This document shows positions 9,401-17,617 of a stretch of DNA of 64,000 nt, in pieces (within the stretch, counting starts at the first letter, position 1; each line of letters starts with the position of its first letter). Under the pieces are notes generated by a model. The model was not told the origin of the DNA and searched no databases. It worked only from the letters and a program-made list of their open reading frames with translations. A program made the position numbers and the translations under genes. The stretch spans positions 372,001 to 436,000 of the forward strand of contig NZ_FUZZ01000001.1 of NCBI RefSeq assembly GCF_900168065.1. The letters run 5' to 3'. The stretch is from Chitinophaga ginsengisegetis. GTDB lineage: Bacteria; Bacteroidota; Bacteroidia; Chitinophagales; Chitinophagaceae.

Positions 9401-10202
9401 GCACAAGCAACGGCCTGTTGCAGCACTGGATATTGCACAGGTATTACTGGAAGCTTTTCCGGAGATACTGATTGTAAAATGTATCACTGCGCCGCCCGGC
9501 GCCAGGGATGAAGATGTAAGCATTGTGGTGGTTCCGCGGCAATCGGACAGTGGCCTGTTTATCAGTGCAGAACCAAAAGTAGACCTGGATACGCTGTGCC
9601 GCATCCAGAATTTTATGCAGCAGCATATCTCTCCTTTTGTTGCGTTATCGATCCGCAACCCGGTGTATGAAAGCGTGAAAGTTGTGTGCAGTATTATGTT
9701 CAGGGATCCTTCTGAAAACAACCAGAACAGCCACCTGCAACAGTTACACCTTGATATCCAGAAATATCTTTGCCCGTGGTTGTTTGATCCTTCCTCGCAT
9801 TTGAAGATAGGCAGCACCCTGTATAAATCTGAACTATTGAATTATATCAACCGGCAGCCTTATGTAGAATATATCACCGGTTTTTCACTGGTGCATTTTT
9901 ATTATACAAAAGATGAAGATACCGGTATGGTGACTGCCTACAGCACAGATACCGCCATAGGCGATCTTCAGCAGGTTACGCCTTCTTTGCCGCAGGCCGT
10001 GCTGATCCCGTCGAAGGAACACCTCATTACAGTATTGCGGTCGCCGGAATACAAAGAGCCGGAACCATTGGGCATTGATGCGCTGAAGATCAGCAGCGAA
10101 CTCATCATCGGTAACGACCATCCCGTTATAACGCCAACGGACCAACGACCGGATCATGCTACCGATGAAGAAATGCTCACGATCTCTATAATGCCGCCCT
10201 GA
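6405..10202 (+). CDS. Large baseplate protein (Afp11-like, gp6/baseplate J-type)
   Basis: A 1265-aa protein that would form the bulk of the baseplate wedge. The start MSNYFENIQDGVSQLERQL is helical; residues about 50-280 are helical and charged. The central part is beta-rich (from VHILIMPAPQVDNLTIDKGE, about 290, onward). The C-terminal part (about 1000-1190) has the baseplate-J-like pattern: FPEILIVKCITAPPGARDED, VVVPRQ, then SLSIRNPVYESVKVVCSIMF and LKIGSTLYKSELLNYIN. These strands resemble the J-family trimerising end. It overlaps gp25 by 4 bp. A 45-bp gap follows. The family assignment is based on position, size and the C-terminal pattern. Confidence 0.85.
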   Translation: MSNYFENIQDGVSQLERQLDALQPAYVKVDDRSTFDLLAQLTALSSQFNYYNFNHQPDGDWQEFFHADLVIMLIICSNLQFTAYEEKYLFLREAMGKAGNEASLFKHTAGFFSLLYDIAIELMDVLQKLSLSDKQQVIRHYADQVIQSVEEETTKLYRYELQVKQLFPYETARHHTLRSAATTARLQALFPGISNNTAEGEDTFSGFFSLNEIYDTLRTKFYQTSSSSSYYLKNQLHERKHTPHMGLLMTFTELYKHLQDQINEMPKRHLDYYYRTILGMEPLHAVPDKVHILIMPAPQVDNLTIDKGEIVLAPTIARKEPLKYQLRDTLKVHATTITAVHTLYVSNYLQIAARSLQTNNICEAAIYHAIHPVIPAPAFAKLTIPPVTWPLLGEDQHDLSQSVRTMENTSVGFMIGSPALYLTEGSRSVQVRVHFNAASYAGLIAYLQNFSAVTGRNPAVITSELMSGAFLLYYTTPTGWAPIKHYNVRCSAAEQADNAILINFLLRGSEAPSGVYNPEVHGANISSALPLVKILLNNNSFHHSYSFLRHLVLERVTVTAKVTGFRAVKLDNNIGELNAYSSFRIFGPMPAVGSFLDICNTNVFNKYTKDFSIKLEWLELPKNINGFDTYFAAYPGNMTNNAYKVGLSSINNGVFLPERGNQEQFRLFDTYRDKEGDVYLADTTLIKEPDFNKISFSNGMKLDKEAKRSGTAYRQGAVRLELSAPSEAFGYQLYTLIFPEIILYNAKHPSRKKPMPGLPYVPVVKSISINYTLEHSESLKPGKISIPGETMEVHHVGVFGNEEIYPGNGANDFSLLPVFNEAGHLYIGFNQLKPGEELSLLFQLEDKYFTDTTTRLTPLNWSYLADNKWHPFEGMCLLSDNTNNLSRSGIVKIRVPWGINTNNSIMSPDAWWIRISTPSHECITPRVIGIFPNAVTVERVFEGVGGSLEKVLSLPPLTIKNTKRDIRTIQAIWQLFPSFGGRKTEPESKFYTRVSERLRHKQRPVAALDIAQVLLEAFPEILIVKCITAPPGARDEDVSIVVVPRQSDSGLFISAEPKVDLDTLCRIQNFMQQHISPFVALSIRNPVYESVKVVCSIMFRDPSENNQNSHLQQLHLDIQKYLCPWLFDPSSHLKIGSTLYKSELLNYINRQPYVEYITGFSLVHFYYTKDEDTGMVTAYSTDTAIGDLQQVTPSLPQAVLIPSKEHLITVLRSPEYKEPEPLGIDALKISSELIIGNDHPVITPTDQRPDHATDEEMLTISIMPP

Positions 10203-10247
10203 TCAATATCTGGCAACTATTCATCTCTTAATATAAACTCCTGACAT

Positions 10248-11027
10248 ATGGACATGCAAAATAAAAAAGTATACGGGCGGGATGAGCTGAAACAGTATTT
10301 CAGAAATGGTGTGATGCCAACAGAAAATCATTTCGGCTACCTGATAGATTCTACCATCAACAAACAGGAAGATGGTTTTTCAAAAGATGAAGACAATGGC
10401 TTGCTGGTATCTACGCTCGGTGACTCCAAGCGGCTGGTATCCTTTTACCGCGCCACCGACGACCTCGAGCCTTTCTTCTGTATGGAAAAAGATGAACAGG
10501 ACTACCCGGCCCTGCGCCTGAAACCCGGTACCGGTGAAGACGATCAGACCGGCCCCGGAAAGAGTTTCTTTTTTCATATGAACGGTAACCTGGGCATCGG
10601 AAAAAAAAGCGACCCCCGTTTTAAAATAGATGTCAACGGTTTTGCCGGTATGCAGGGACGCATGGGTACCTTCAAAACTGGCGCCGTTCCGGCCAATGGC
10701 AAATGGCATCCCATCCTGGAATCACTGGATAACTGCCAGGCATTTGAAGTGATGGCCCGAACCGGCAGGAAAGGCGCTGGCAGGGTAGCATTGCTTCATG
10801 CCACCGCACTGGCCGCCTATGGCGGATCACATAACCGGATCAGCCAGCGTTGCGCCCACTACGGCTTCTTCTGGAATAAGATCAGGCTGCGCTGGAAAGG
10901 CACCACGCACAACTATGCGCTGCAATTACGCTCCAACAGCAACTATGGAGATGGCGTGGAAATATTTTATAACATCACCCGGTTATGGAGCGATGAGCTG
11001 TTTATGCCGGATGAGTATTACTATTAA
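10248..11027 (+). CDS. eCIS fibre- or adhesin-like protein of unknown target
   Basis: This 259-aa protein has no enzymatic motif. Residues 1-70 are an adaptor-like stretch (KVYGRDELKQYFRNGVMPTE, HFGYLIDSTINKQEDGFS). Residues about 110-150 carry HMNGNLGIGKKSDPRFKIDV, then NGFAGMQGRMGT. This NGxxGIGxxxPxFKLDVNG pattern is common in phage and eCIS tail-fibre and tail-spike proteins of Bacteroidota. The C-terminal part ends LWSDELFMPDEYYY. It lies between the two large baseplate genes, at a place where Afp13-like fibres or baseplate attachments can occur. I infer a trimeric surface appendage or fibre anchor; it is too short for a full fibre and has no clear receptor-binding domain. Confidence 0.6.
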   Translation: MDMQNKKVYGRDELKQYFRNGVMPTENHFGYLIDSTINKQEDGFSKDEDNGLLVSTLGDSKRLVSFYRATDDLEPFFCMEKDEQDYPALRLKPGTGEDDQTGPGKSFFFHMNGNLGIGKKSDPRFKIDVNGFAGMQGRMGTFKTGAVPANGKWHPILESLDNCQAFEVMARTGRKGAGRVALLHATALAAYGGSHNRISQRCAHYGFFWNKIRLRWKGTTHNYALQLRSNSNYGDGVEIFYNITRLWSDELFMPDEYYY

Positions 11028-11036
11028 TGTTGTCAT

Positions 11037-13892
11037 ATGCCCGATAGTCCCGTTCTGATCAACAGAGATAAAGCCATTGCGCCCGCAATGGATTATGATC
11101 TATTAATGAAGGAAGCGATTGCCCGCGTGCAGGAGCTATCCGGTACCGAATGGACCGATTACAACCTGCATGATCCCGGTGTAACCATCCTGCAACAGCT
11201 GTGCTATGCGATCACGGATCCCGCCTACCGTACCGCTTTCCCGATAGAAGAAATACTGGCAGATAAAAAGGGCGACATTGATCCTTTGCCGCACTCTTTT
11301 TTCCGGCGTGCAGAAATGCTTACCTCTGCACCCGTAACGGCAAACGATTATCGTAAAGTGGTGCTGGATGAAATAGACGATATAGAGAATGTATGGATTG
11401 AACCCGTGCAAACCGCCCACCCATCCGGTTGTACAAAAGGCGTATACCGGGTATTTATACAGGTGGAAGATGCGATTGCGAGGAACATGAAAGCCAATGC
11501 AGACCAGGTACAACAGCTCGCAGCGCAAACCGATCATCTCCTGCAATCGTACCGGAATATCGGGGAAGACTTTGAACCCGCAATAGTACTGCAACCACAG
11601 GAAATTTTTATCAAGGCGGAAATTTTTGTAGACAGCAGACATGAACCCCAGCAGATCCTCGCCCTCATGTGCAATGCTTTTGAAATGACTATCCATCCGC
11701 CGGTAAGATTTGTATCGGCCGCGGAAATGTATATCAATGGCCATACTGCAGAAGAAATGTATGCAGGTCCGCTACTGAAAAAAGGCTTCGTGGCAAACAG
11801 CGATCTGCATCCCCGCAAACAAACTGCCGATCCCGCCGACCTGATGAAAAGCGTATCAGAAGTACCCGGCGTAATGAAAGTAAAAGCCATTTACCTCGCA
11901 GATGAAAATGGTAACTTCCAGGCGAAACCTGTACAGATCAAAGAAGGCCACTACCCTTACCTGGAGATGGTGAGTGAAAAACACGAGATAAAAATATCGA
12001 GCGATAAATTTGAATACAGTCTGCGTGATGCCGGCTTTCTCAATATGTACGAACAGGTGAAAACGGTGACCCGCAGGAAGTTTGCAGGCCATCAAAACTC
12101 CGAGGCTTCCAAACCGCTGAAAGGCACCTACCGTAACTTAGGCCAGTACTATTCGCTGCAACACTACTTCCCGGCTATTTATGGCATCGGGCATGAAGGG
12201 CTGGAAAAAGATTCGCCTGCCCTCCGCCAGGCACAGGCAAAACAGCTGAAAGCGTACCTGCTTTTCTTTGAACAACTGCTGGCCAACTATCTCGCGCAGC
12301 TGAGTAACATGGGCAATTTGTTTTCACCTTTCCTGCAACAGGTACCCGCAACTACGTATGCCACACAACCATTGTACAACGTACCACACGCCGCCACCTT
12401 ATTGAAAGCGTTTACCGATCAGGCTATACCAGGCTCCTGGGATGATTTCAGGAAGGATAACGGGAACCCCTATATTAAAAACATGCAGGAAGCCGCAGAG
12501 CCAGACAAAGTGTACCAGCAGCGAAAGAACACAATCCTGGATCATTTGCTGGCCCGTTTCAACCTAGTGTTACTGAAATACCCGGTTTCTTTCTATGAAC
12601 AAACGTATTCCCGCGACGCTCCTCCTACCCGGATCAGCGCGGAGCTGGAATGGAAAGCGGAGATCCTGCGCGACCTGCCGGCACTTAGCGCTAACCGCAA
12701 CCGGTCGTTTAACTACCGGGAAGATATTTTTAATGAAGGCACCTTATCCGGTTATGAAAACATCTTGCATAAACTGCTGCATGTGCGCGTGGAAAAAAGA
12801 AAACGGCTTACCGCCGTATTTGACACCGGCAGCTGGAAAGTAGCGGTGAACCACCCTTCCGAACCACACCTCCATGTTCACCTGGTAAAGGAATATAAAG
12901 TAAAAGATGAACTGCTGAAAGTGAATATTGCTGAGAGTACCTCCGGTGAAATCATTACCGACAAGAAATACGACTACGGCCGGCAATCCGTGTCCCTGCT
13001 GCGCTACGGACTGGACCCCGGCAATTACCGCATTGTATATGATGAGGAAGAAGATGTTTACCTGGTGGTATACCGTCATGCTGCACACGCATTATGGCAG
13101 GTAGTAAGCCGGGAACAGACCCATGAAGAAGCTGCACAGGCGCAAAAAGAAATGATCCGGCACCTGAAGCAGATCAGTATAGCATCCGAAGGATGCTACC
13201 TGCTGGAACACCTGCTGCTGAAGCCTGCGTACGCAGACCGCAGTTTTGGATTCCGCATTTACAGCAGGGCCAATAAACTGTTGCTGCAACATGCACAATG
13301 GCTCACCCTCGATGAACGGGAAGCACAGCTGGAAAACATGGCGCCGCTGGCAGCGGCCCTTAATGAAAAGGATGCCTATGGCAGCTGGCAACAGCTACAG
13401 CAGTATTACAAGATCTACTTCTATCCGGCGGATACGCCGGAACTGTTAACAGCATCGCATTTCACGTCGCCTGATTATAAAGCAGCCGCTGAGAAAACAA
13501 TGCTGGATCTGCTGTTGCTGATCAGGCAGATGAAAACCGGGCAGCACCGGCAGGTGCGTGTGGCGCTCTATGTAAAACAGGGTGCATCGCAAATGTTGCA
13601 GGAAGACTTTTTCAAATTCGGCATGAGCATTATTTTTCCTTCATGGCCGGCACGCTTCCAGTATAAAGAGTTCAGGAATTTTACCGAAGGACTTTTCCGG
13701 GAACATACTCCTGTACAGTTCCGCATGAACTTTAGCTGGCTGGGGATCACCGCCATGCAGGATTTTGAATCACGTTATTTCGGCTGGCTCAAAGCAATGC
13801 GTGGAGAGGGCGACCGGCCCTCCGCCGCTACTGCATTACTGGAGCTTATGATAAAGGATCCGGCATTTTCTCAACATGTAGTTACCGTATAA
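11037..13892 (+). CDS. Large baseplate protein (Afp12-like)
   Basis: A 951-aa baseplate component. The N terminus has the conserved DYNLHDPGVTILQQLCYAIT segment (about residues 41-60) followed by DPAYRTAFPIEEIL, a hallmark of the second large baseplate gene of eCIS clusters. NDYRKVVLDEIDDIENVWIE (about 100-120) resembles the J-like strand-helix unit. Later regions are helical (YYSLQHYFPAIYGIGHEG) and end in a compact domain before PAFSQHVVTV. It starts 9 bp after the fibre-like gene and its TAATG overlaps the next start by one base. Function in the wedge is inferred from Afp12. Confidence 0.88.
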   Translation: MPDSPVLINRDKAIAPAMDYDLLMKEAIARVQELSGTEWTDYNLHDPGVTILQQLCYAITDPAYRTAFPIEEILADKKGDIDPLPHSFFRRAEMLTSAPVTANDYRKVVLDEIDDIENVWIEPVQTAHPSGCTKGVYRVFIQVEDAIARNMKANADQVQQLAAQTDHLLQSYRNIGEDFEPAIVLQPQEIFIKAEIFVDSRHEPQQILALMCNAFEMTIHPPVRFVSAAEMYINGHTAEEMYAGPLLKKGFVANSDLHPRKQTADPADLMKSVSEVPGVMKVKAIYLADENGNFQAKPVQIKEGHYPYLEMVSEKHEIKISSDKFEYSLRDAGFLNMYEQVKTVTRRKFAGHQNSEASKPLKGTYRNLGQYYSLQHYFPAIYGIGHEGLEKDSPALRQAQAKQLKAYLLFFEQLLANYLAQLSNMGNLFSPFLQQVPATTYATQPLYNVPHAATLLKAFTDQAIPGSWDDFRKDNGNPYIKNMQEAAEPDKVYQQRKNTILDHLLARFNLVLLKYPVSFYEQTYSRDAPPTRISAELEWKAEILRDLPALSANRNRSFNYREDIFNEGTLSGYENILHKLLHVRVEKRKRLTAVFDTGSWKVAVNHPSEPHLHVHLVKEYKVKDELLKVNIAESTSGEIITDKKYDYGRQSVSLLRYGLDPGNYRIVYDEEEDVYLVVYRHAAHALWQVVSREQTHEEAAQAQKEMIRHLKQISIASEGCYLLEHLLLKPAYADRSFGFRIYSRANKLLLQHAQWLTLDEREAQLENMAPLAAALNEKDAYGSWQQLQQYYKIYFYPADTPELLTASHFTSPDYKAAAEKTMLDLLLLIRQMKTGQHRQVRVALYVKQGASQMLQEDFFKFGMSIIFPSWPARFQYKEFRNFTEGLFREHTPVQFRMNFSWLGITAMQDFESRYFGWLKAMRGEGDRPSAATALLELMIKDPAFSQHVVTV

Positions 13893-16800
13893 TGGAAGCA
13901 CACATCATCCGGCGATACAGCTTTGACATCACCTACGATTCGAGGCCCAGGGCTTTTGCCTTGCAGGACAAAGTAAGTATGCTTTTCCGACAAAGCATCA
14001 GCAACCGTACGGATGAACTGCTGCAACAACTGATCCCCGCTGATATGATGGCCTCTATCGATGGCCTGGTGCTGGACATTGGCGCCATTCCTTTCAAAGA
14101 CCTGGAAACTGAGCTGCCGGCGAAGATACTGGCGGCTTTGCAACAGGCGCTGACCGACCTGCTGTATCATCAGCAGGCAGGCACACAGCATAGCGTTAGC
14201 GGGGACATTACCATCCGGAAAGGCGAAGACCGGCAGCTGGAGCTGATGACCTTTTTCCTGTTGCAGGGTGTAATGCCCTGGTGGGCTACTGCTGCTGAAC
14301 GCGCACAACCGGGAGAGATCGTTTTGCAGTTATCAAAAACATCTCCCGGTAAACTGGCTGATTTTATCCGCAGCATTGGCCGGAGTCAAAGTGTACGGGA
14401 GCGGATCGTGTGGCAATTTCCCGTTGCCGTATTACAGGCTATCGTGGAAGTACTGGAGCCGGCGGAAGCATTGTTTATTATTGCCGGAAGCCGGGAAATA
14501 GTGTTGCTGCAACAACAGCAGCAACTACTGCATACGGAAGCCAGCGAACTGGAAAAAGCCGTGTGGTTGTTTATGCTCACCTATCTCATTATGGAGCGGG
14601 GCAGCAATTTTAACCGCAAAGAGTTTGTACGCAGCAACCTGCTGAAGCTGGCCGGGCATTTCAATCTTTCTTATGAAACCATCCTGGAGCTGTTTTACGA
14701 GGCGTTATGGCGATACAAATCTTCCATCCCGGAAACGGGACTGGGCAGCTATATCAGGGATCTTTATAACGAACTAACAGTTACCCCTCAACGAAAACTG
14801 GTTTCCGGCAGCGATCCTTCTTACAAAAAATTAATGGCAGATACCGGGGAACAAATCAATGTACTCCGCTACTACCTGTTGTATGGCGCTATTCCGTGGT
14901 GGGCGCCGGGTGTTACCCCGGCATCTCTCCAGCTGATGTTTAACAATACCGGTTACCGTGCAGCCACCTCCCTGAAACAGATGTTGCAGCTGGTATTGCA
15001 ACACCAAACGGCGGCCCACCGGTGGAATGAGCTGATGCAAACCAATGCAGTAGCAGTTGAGCAAACAGGGTATTTAAGGGAGATAAAAAACTGGGCAAAC
15101 GACGCCATTGCCACGGCGCCCTTTGCCGGAGACACAGGTATAAAACGGTTACTACTCCGCGACGTGATCCTGCACCTGCTTACCTATGGCAGCATTTCCT
15201 GGTGGGGAAAAACGTATGCGCACTACTCTCTTAACAGCTTACTGGAGCAGCTGGCCGATCAGCATCCGGACCAAACGCTGACCATCCTCGAATACGCCGG
15301 CACCTTACCAGGAGCGATGTACCGGCTGGTTACCGGCGTAAAGCCCGCGGTATTTTTCCGGCTGCTGAAGAGCAGTGGGATGAGCAGCGCCGCAGAAGAA
15401 ATATACGACAACGTATATACGCTGTTAATGGCCGTGCAACAATTCGTTACGGTGAGTACCCTGCCGCCGGAGCAGTTTATCCTGCAAGCTATCTGGCAAT
15501 CGCTTGCAGTCACGCGCTACCGGCGGATCAATAAGGAAATATTGCTGCAACATCTGCTCCTTCCTACCTGGTCGGAGACTCCTGTGGCTGCGCCGCATAT
15601 GATCCGTTTCCTATTGCAACAGCTGCTACCTGTTATTAATCATCTTTCCGGCAATACCGTGCTGGCCAATGATCTGCAGGCATGGACCATACCCGCGCAT
15701 TCCGTTTCCACGCAGGAAACAGAACGCTTACCGCCGCAGATAACAGCCTCCCCCGACTTGGTAACCAGCTGGCTGCAACAATTCCTGACCACGGGACAAT
15801 TGCCTCCGGCAGCAGGTAACTCCTCAGTGGCTTATGCAGCAAGATTACTGCAATGGCTATACGAATATCATGAGGAACACATGAAAGTATTGCAGAACAA
15901 CATTACCTTATCGCCTTCCTTGTTCCGGCAGCTGGAGGAACTCTTCCTGCAACTGGAACCACATATCGAGCCGGTACAGGCATTGCTGCAACCCTGGCTG
16001 GAGAAAACCATTGCGGCAGGTAGCGCCCCGTTTACCGCAGGCAGCAATAGCAGGATCTACCAGCCCGCAGTAGCGTTCCGGTCGTTGCTGCAACGTATGC
16101 AGCGCTACACCGCTATTACCACGGAGCATCAGCAACAAACAGTGCTGGACGAAGCTAGGCAGTTACTAACGGTGTACCTTACACGCCACCGGTTGCCCGA
16201 CAAACTGGGCTCCCTGTCAGTATCGGCGACTAATGAAATCATCAAAGCAACCGTGATCCTGTTGTTTAACGCCGCCCCGGCCATCCTTCAACAGCTCTTT
16301 ACCAGCTACCGGCAGCAGCTGGCGGCCAGGCTGCAGATATATGGGTTATTCTCCTTCTATGCCGGGGTACCTGACAGTCATATCCGGCAAAGCCTGGATG
16401 TATTCGCCGTACAGGATAGTTTGCTCCTGTTGCAGGAAACAGCCGGTAATAGTCACCAGGGCAGCATCACCGACCTGCGGAAAGCCGTCCGTTTTTATAA
16501 ACAGCGCAGCCGGCAGGAACGGAAATTATTCTATAGTAAAATACTACAGCATACCGCGCTGATAGAACAAATGGCGCAGCATCTCGACGAAGAAGCTTTT
16601 CTCGATATCATGCAGGATGTGCCGCTTGGCTGGAGCGCTAACGCCACCGATGCGCTGCATGAATTGCAACGGCTGCTGGAAACACTGCTTCCCGGCAGCC
16701 AGGAAAAAATGCAGCTGCAACAGGTATTCCGGCGGTTTCACCTGCTATTGCTGGGTGCGCATATACATGTATACGATGCGCGCAGCTATGCTACCCGTTT

Positions 16801-17617
16801 CCTCGATTTTGTGAACGTGGCGGCGCCCGGCATAGCGGAGGCATTAATCAGCCAGCTGGTAAAAACAGCACAACAGCCGGCAGCACTATCGTATACGCAT
16901 ATACGGCATGTGGTACCGGTATTGCAGCAGGAAGCACAGCTAAATATTACTGCCAACCGCCACCGGGCCTTGCTACGGGAAAGCCTCTACGAAAAAGACC
17001 AGCTACAAACCATGAGGGCCGTTACCTCCGCAGCCGCCGGGCCGCCGGAAATACCGGAAATACCGCCACGGGAACCGGAGAGCTGGGCTAAAGTAAAGAA
17101 GCCACCACTGGATACCATTTACACCGGCAACGCCGGTCTGATTATACTCCATCCGTTTATTCCTTATGGCTTTAAACGGATTGGCCTTGTAAACGACGAA
17201 GGGTTTGTAAACAGGGATGCGCAGCATCGTGCAGTACACCTGCTTCAGTATATGGTAAACGGAAAGGAAATACATGCAGAGCATGAGTTGGCACTCAATA
17301 AAATAATGTGCGCCCTCCCACTGGAAGAACCGGTACCGGCAGAGATGTTACTGACAAACGAAGAAAAACAGCTCTGCGAAGAACTGCTGAAAGTAGTGAT
17401 CCAGCGCTGGGAGAAAATGAACAACTCTTCTGTGGAAGGCTTCCAGGCGGCCTTCCTGCAGCGCGACGGCGCGCTCTGGGAAAAAGATGATGACTGGTGG
17501 CTACGCGTGGAAGAACGAGGCTACGACATGATACTTCAAACCTTACCCTGGGGCATTGGCATGATCAAAACCCCGTGGATGGAAAAAACTATATATACAG
17601 AATGGGCATACAGTTAA
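13892..17617 (+). CDS. Contractile injection system tape measure protein (Afp14-like, CIS_TMP)
   Basis: This 1241-aa protein sets the length of the tube and sheath. The N terminus (HIIRRYSFDITYDSRPRAFA, then LQDKVSMLF and LVLDIGAIPFKDLE near 52-70) and the C-terminal block (about 1065-1241: GLIILHPFIPYGFKRIGL, AVHLLQYMVNGKEIH, LPWGIGMIKTPWMEKTIYTE) match the CIS tape-measure family. Three internal copies of an aromatic motif are visible: LLQGVMPWW (about 122-131), LLYGAIPWW (about 328-337) and LTYGSISWW (about 428-438). The middle is strongly helical and Gln/Leu-rich. It overlaps both neighbours (1 bp upstream, 16 bp with the ATPase), which places it in one translational unit. Confidence 0.9.
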   Translation: MEAHIIRRYSFDITYDSRPRAFALQDKVSMLFRQSISNRTDELLQQLIPADMMASIDGLVLDIGAIPFKDLETELPAKILAALQQALTDLLYHQQAGTQHSVSGDITIRKGEDRQLELMTFFLLQGVMPWWATAAERAQPGEIVLQLSKTSPGKLADFIRSIGRSQSVRERIVWQFPVAVLQAIVEVLEPAEALFIIAGSREIVLLQQQQQLLHTEASELEKAVWLFMLTYLIMERGSNFNRKEFVRSNLLKLAGHFNLSYETILELFYEALWRYKSSIPETGLGSYIRDLYNELTVTPQRKLVSGSDPSYKKLMADTGEQINVLRYYLLYGAIPWWAPGVTPASLQLMFNNTGYRAATSLKQMLQLVLQHQTAAHRWNELMQTNAVAVEQTGYLREIKNWANDAIATAPFAGDTGIKRLLLRDVILHLLTYGSISWWGKTYAHYSLNSLLEQLADQHPDQTLTILEYAGTLPGAMYRLVTGVKPAVFFRLLKSSGMSSAAEEIYDNVYTLLMAVQQFVTVSTLPPEQFILQAIWQSLAVTRYRRINKEILLQHLLLPTWSETPVAAPHMIRFLLQQLLPVINHLSGNTVLANDLQAWTIPAHSVSTQETERLPPQITASPDLVTSWLQQFLTTGQLPPAAGNSSVAYAARLLQWLYEYHEEHMKVLQNNITLSPSLFRQLEELFLQLEPHIEPVQALLQPWLEKTIAAGSAPFTAGSNSRIYQPAVAFRSLLQRMQRYTAITTEHQQQTVLDEARQLLTVYLTRHRLPDKLGSLSVSATNEIIKATVILLFNAAPAILQQLFTSYRQQLAARLQIYGLFSFYAGVPDSHIRQSLDVFAVQDSLLLLQETAGNSHQGSITDLRKAVRFYKQRSRQERKLFYSKILQHTALIEQMAQHLDEEAFLDIMQDVPLGWSANATDALHELQRLLETLLPGSQEKMQLQQVFRRFHLLLLGAHIHVYDARSYATRFLDFVNVAAPGIAEALISQLVKTAQQPAALSYTHIRHVVPVLQQEAQLNITANRHRALLRESLYEKDQLQTMRAVTSAAAGPPEIPEIPPREPESWAKVKKPPLDTIYTGNAGLIILHPFIPYGFKRIGLVNDEGFVNRDAQHRAVHLLQYMVNGKEIHAEHELALNKIMCALPLEEPVPAEMLLTNEEKQLCEELLKVVIQRWEKMNNSSVEGFQAAFLQRDGALWEKDDDWWLRVEERGYDMILQTLPWGIGMIKTPWMEKTIYTEWAYS

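Noticed and set aside
17497..17601. Earlier ATG for the AAA+ ATPase
   Set aside because: The extension lies deep in the tape-measure frame and has basic, low-complexity residues unlike the family; the ATG at 17602 gives the expected N terminus.
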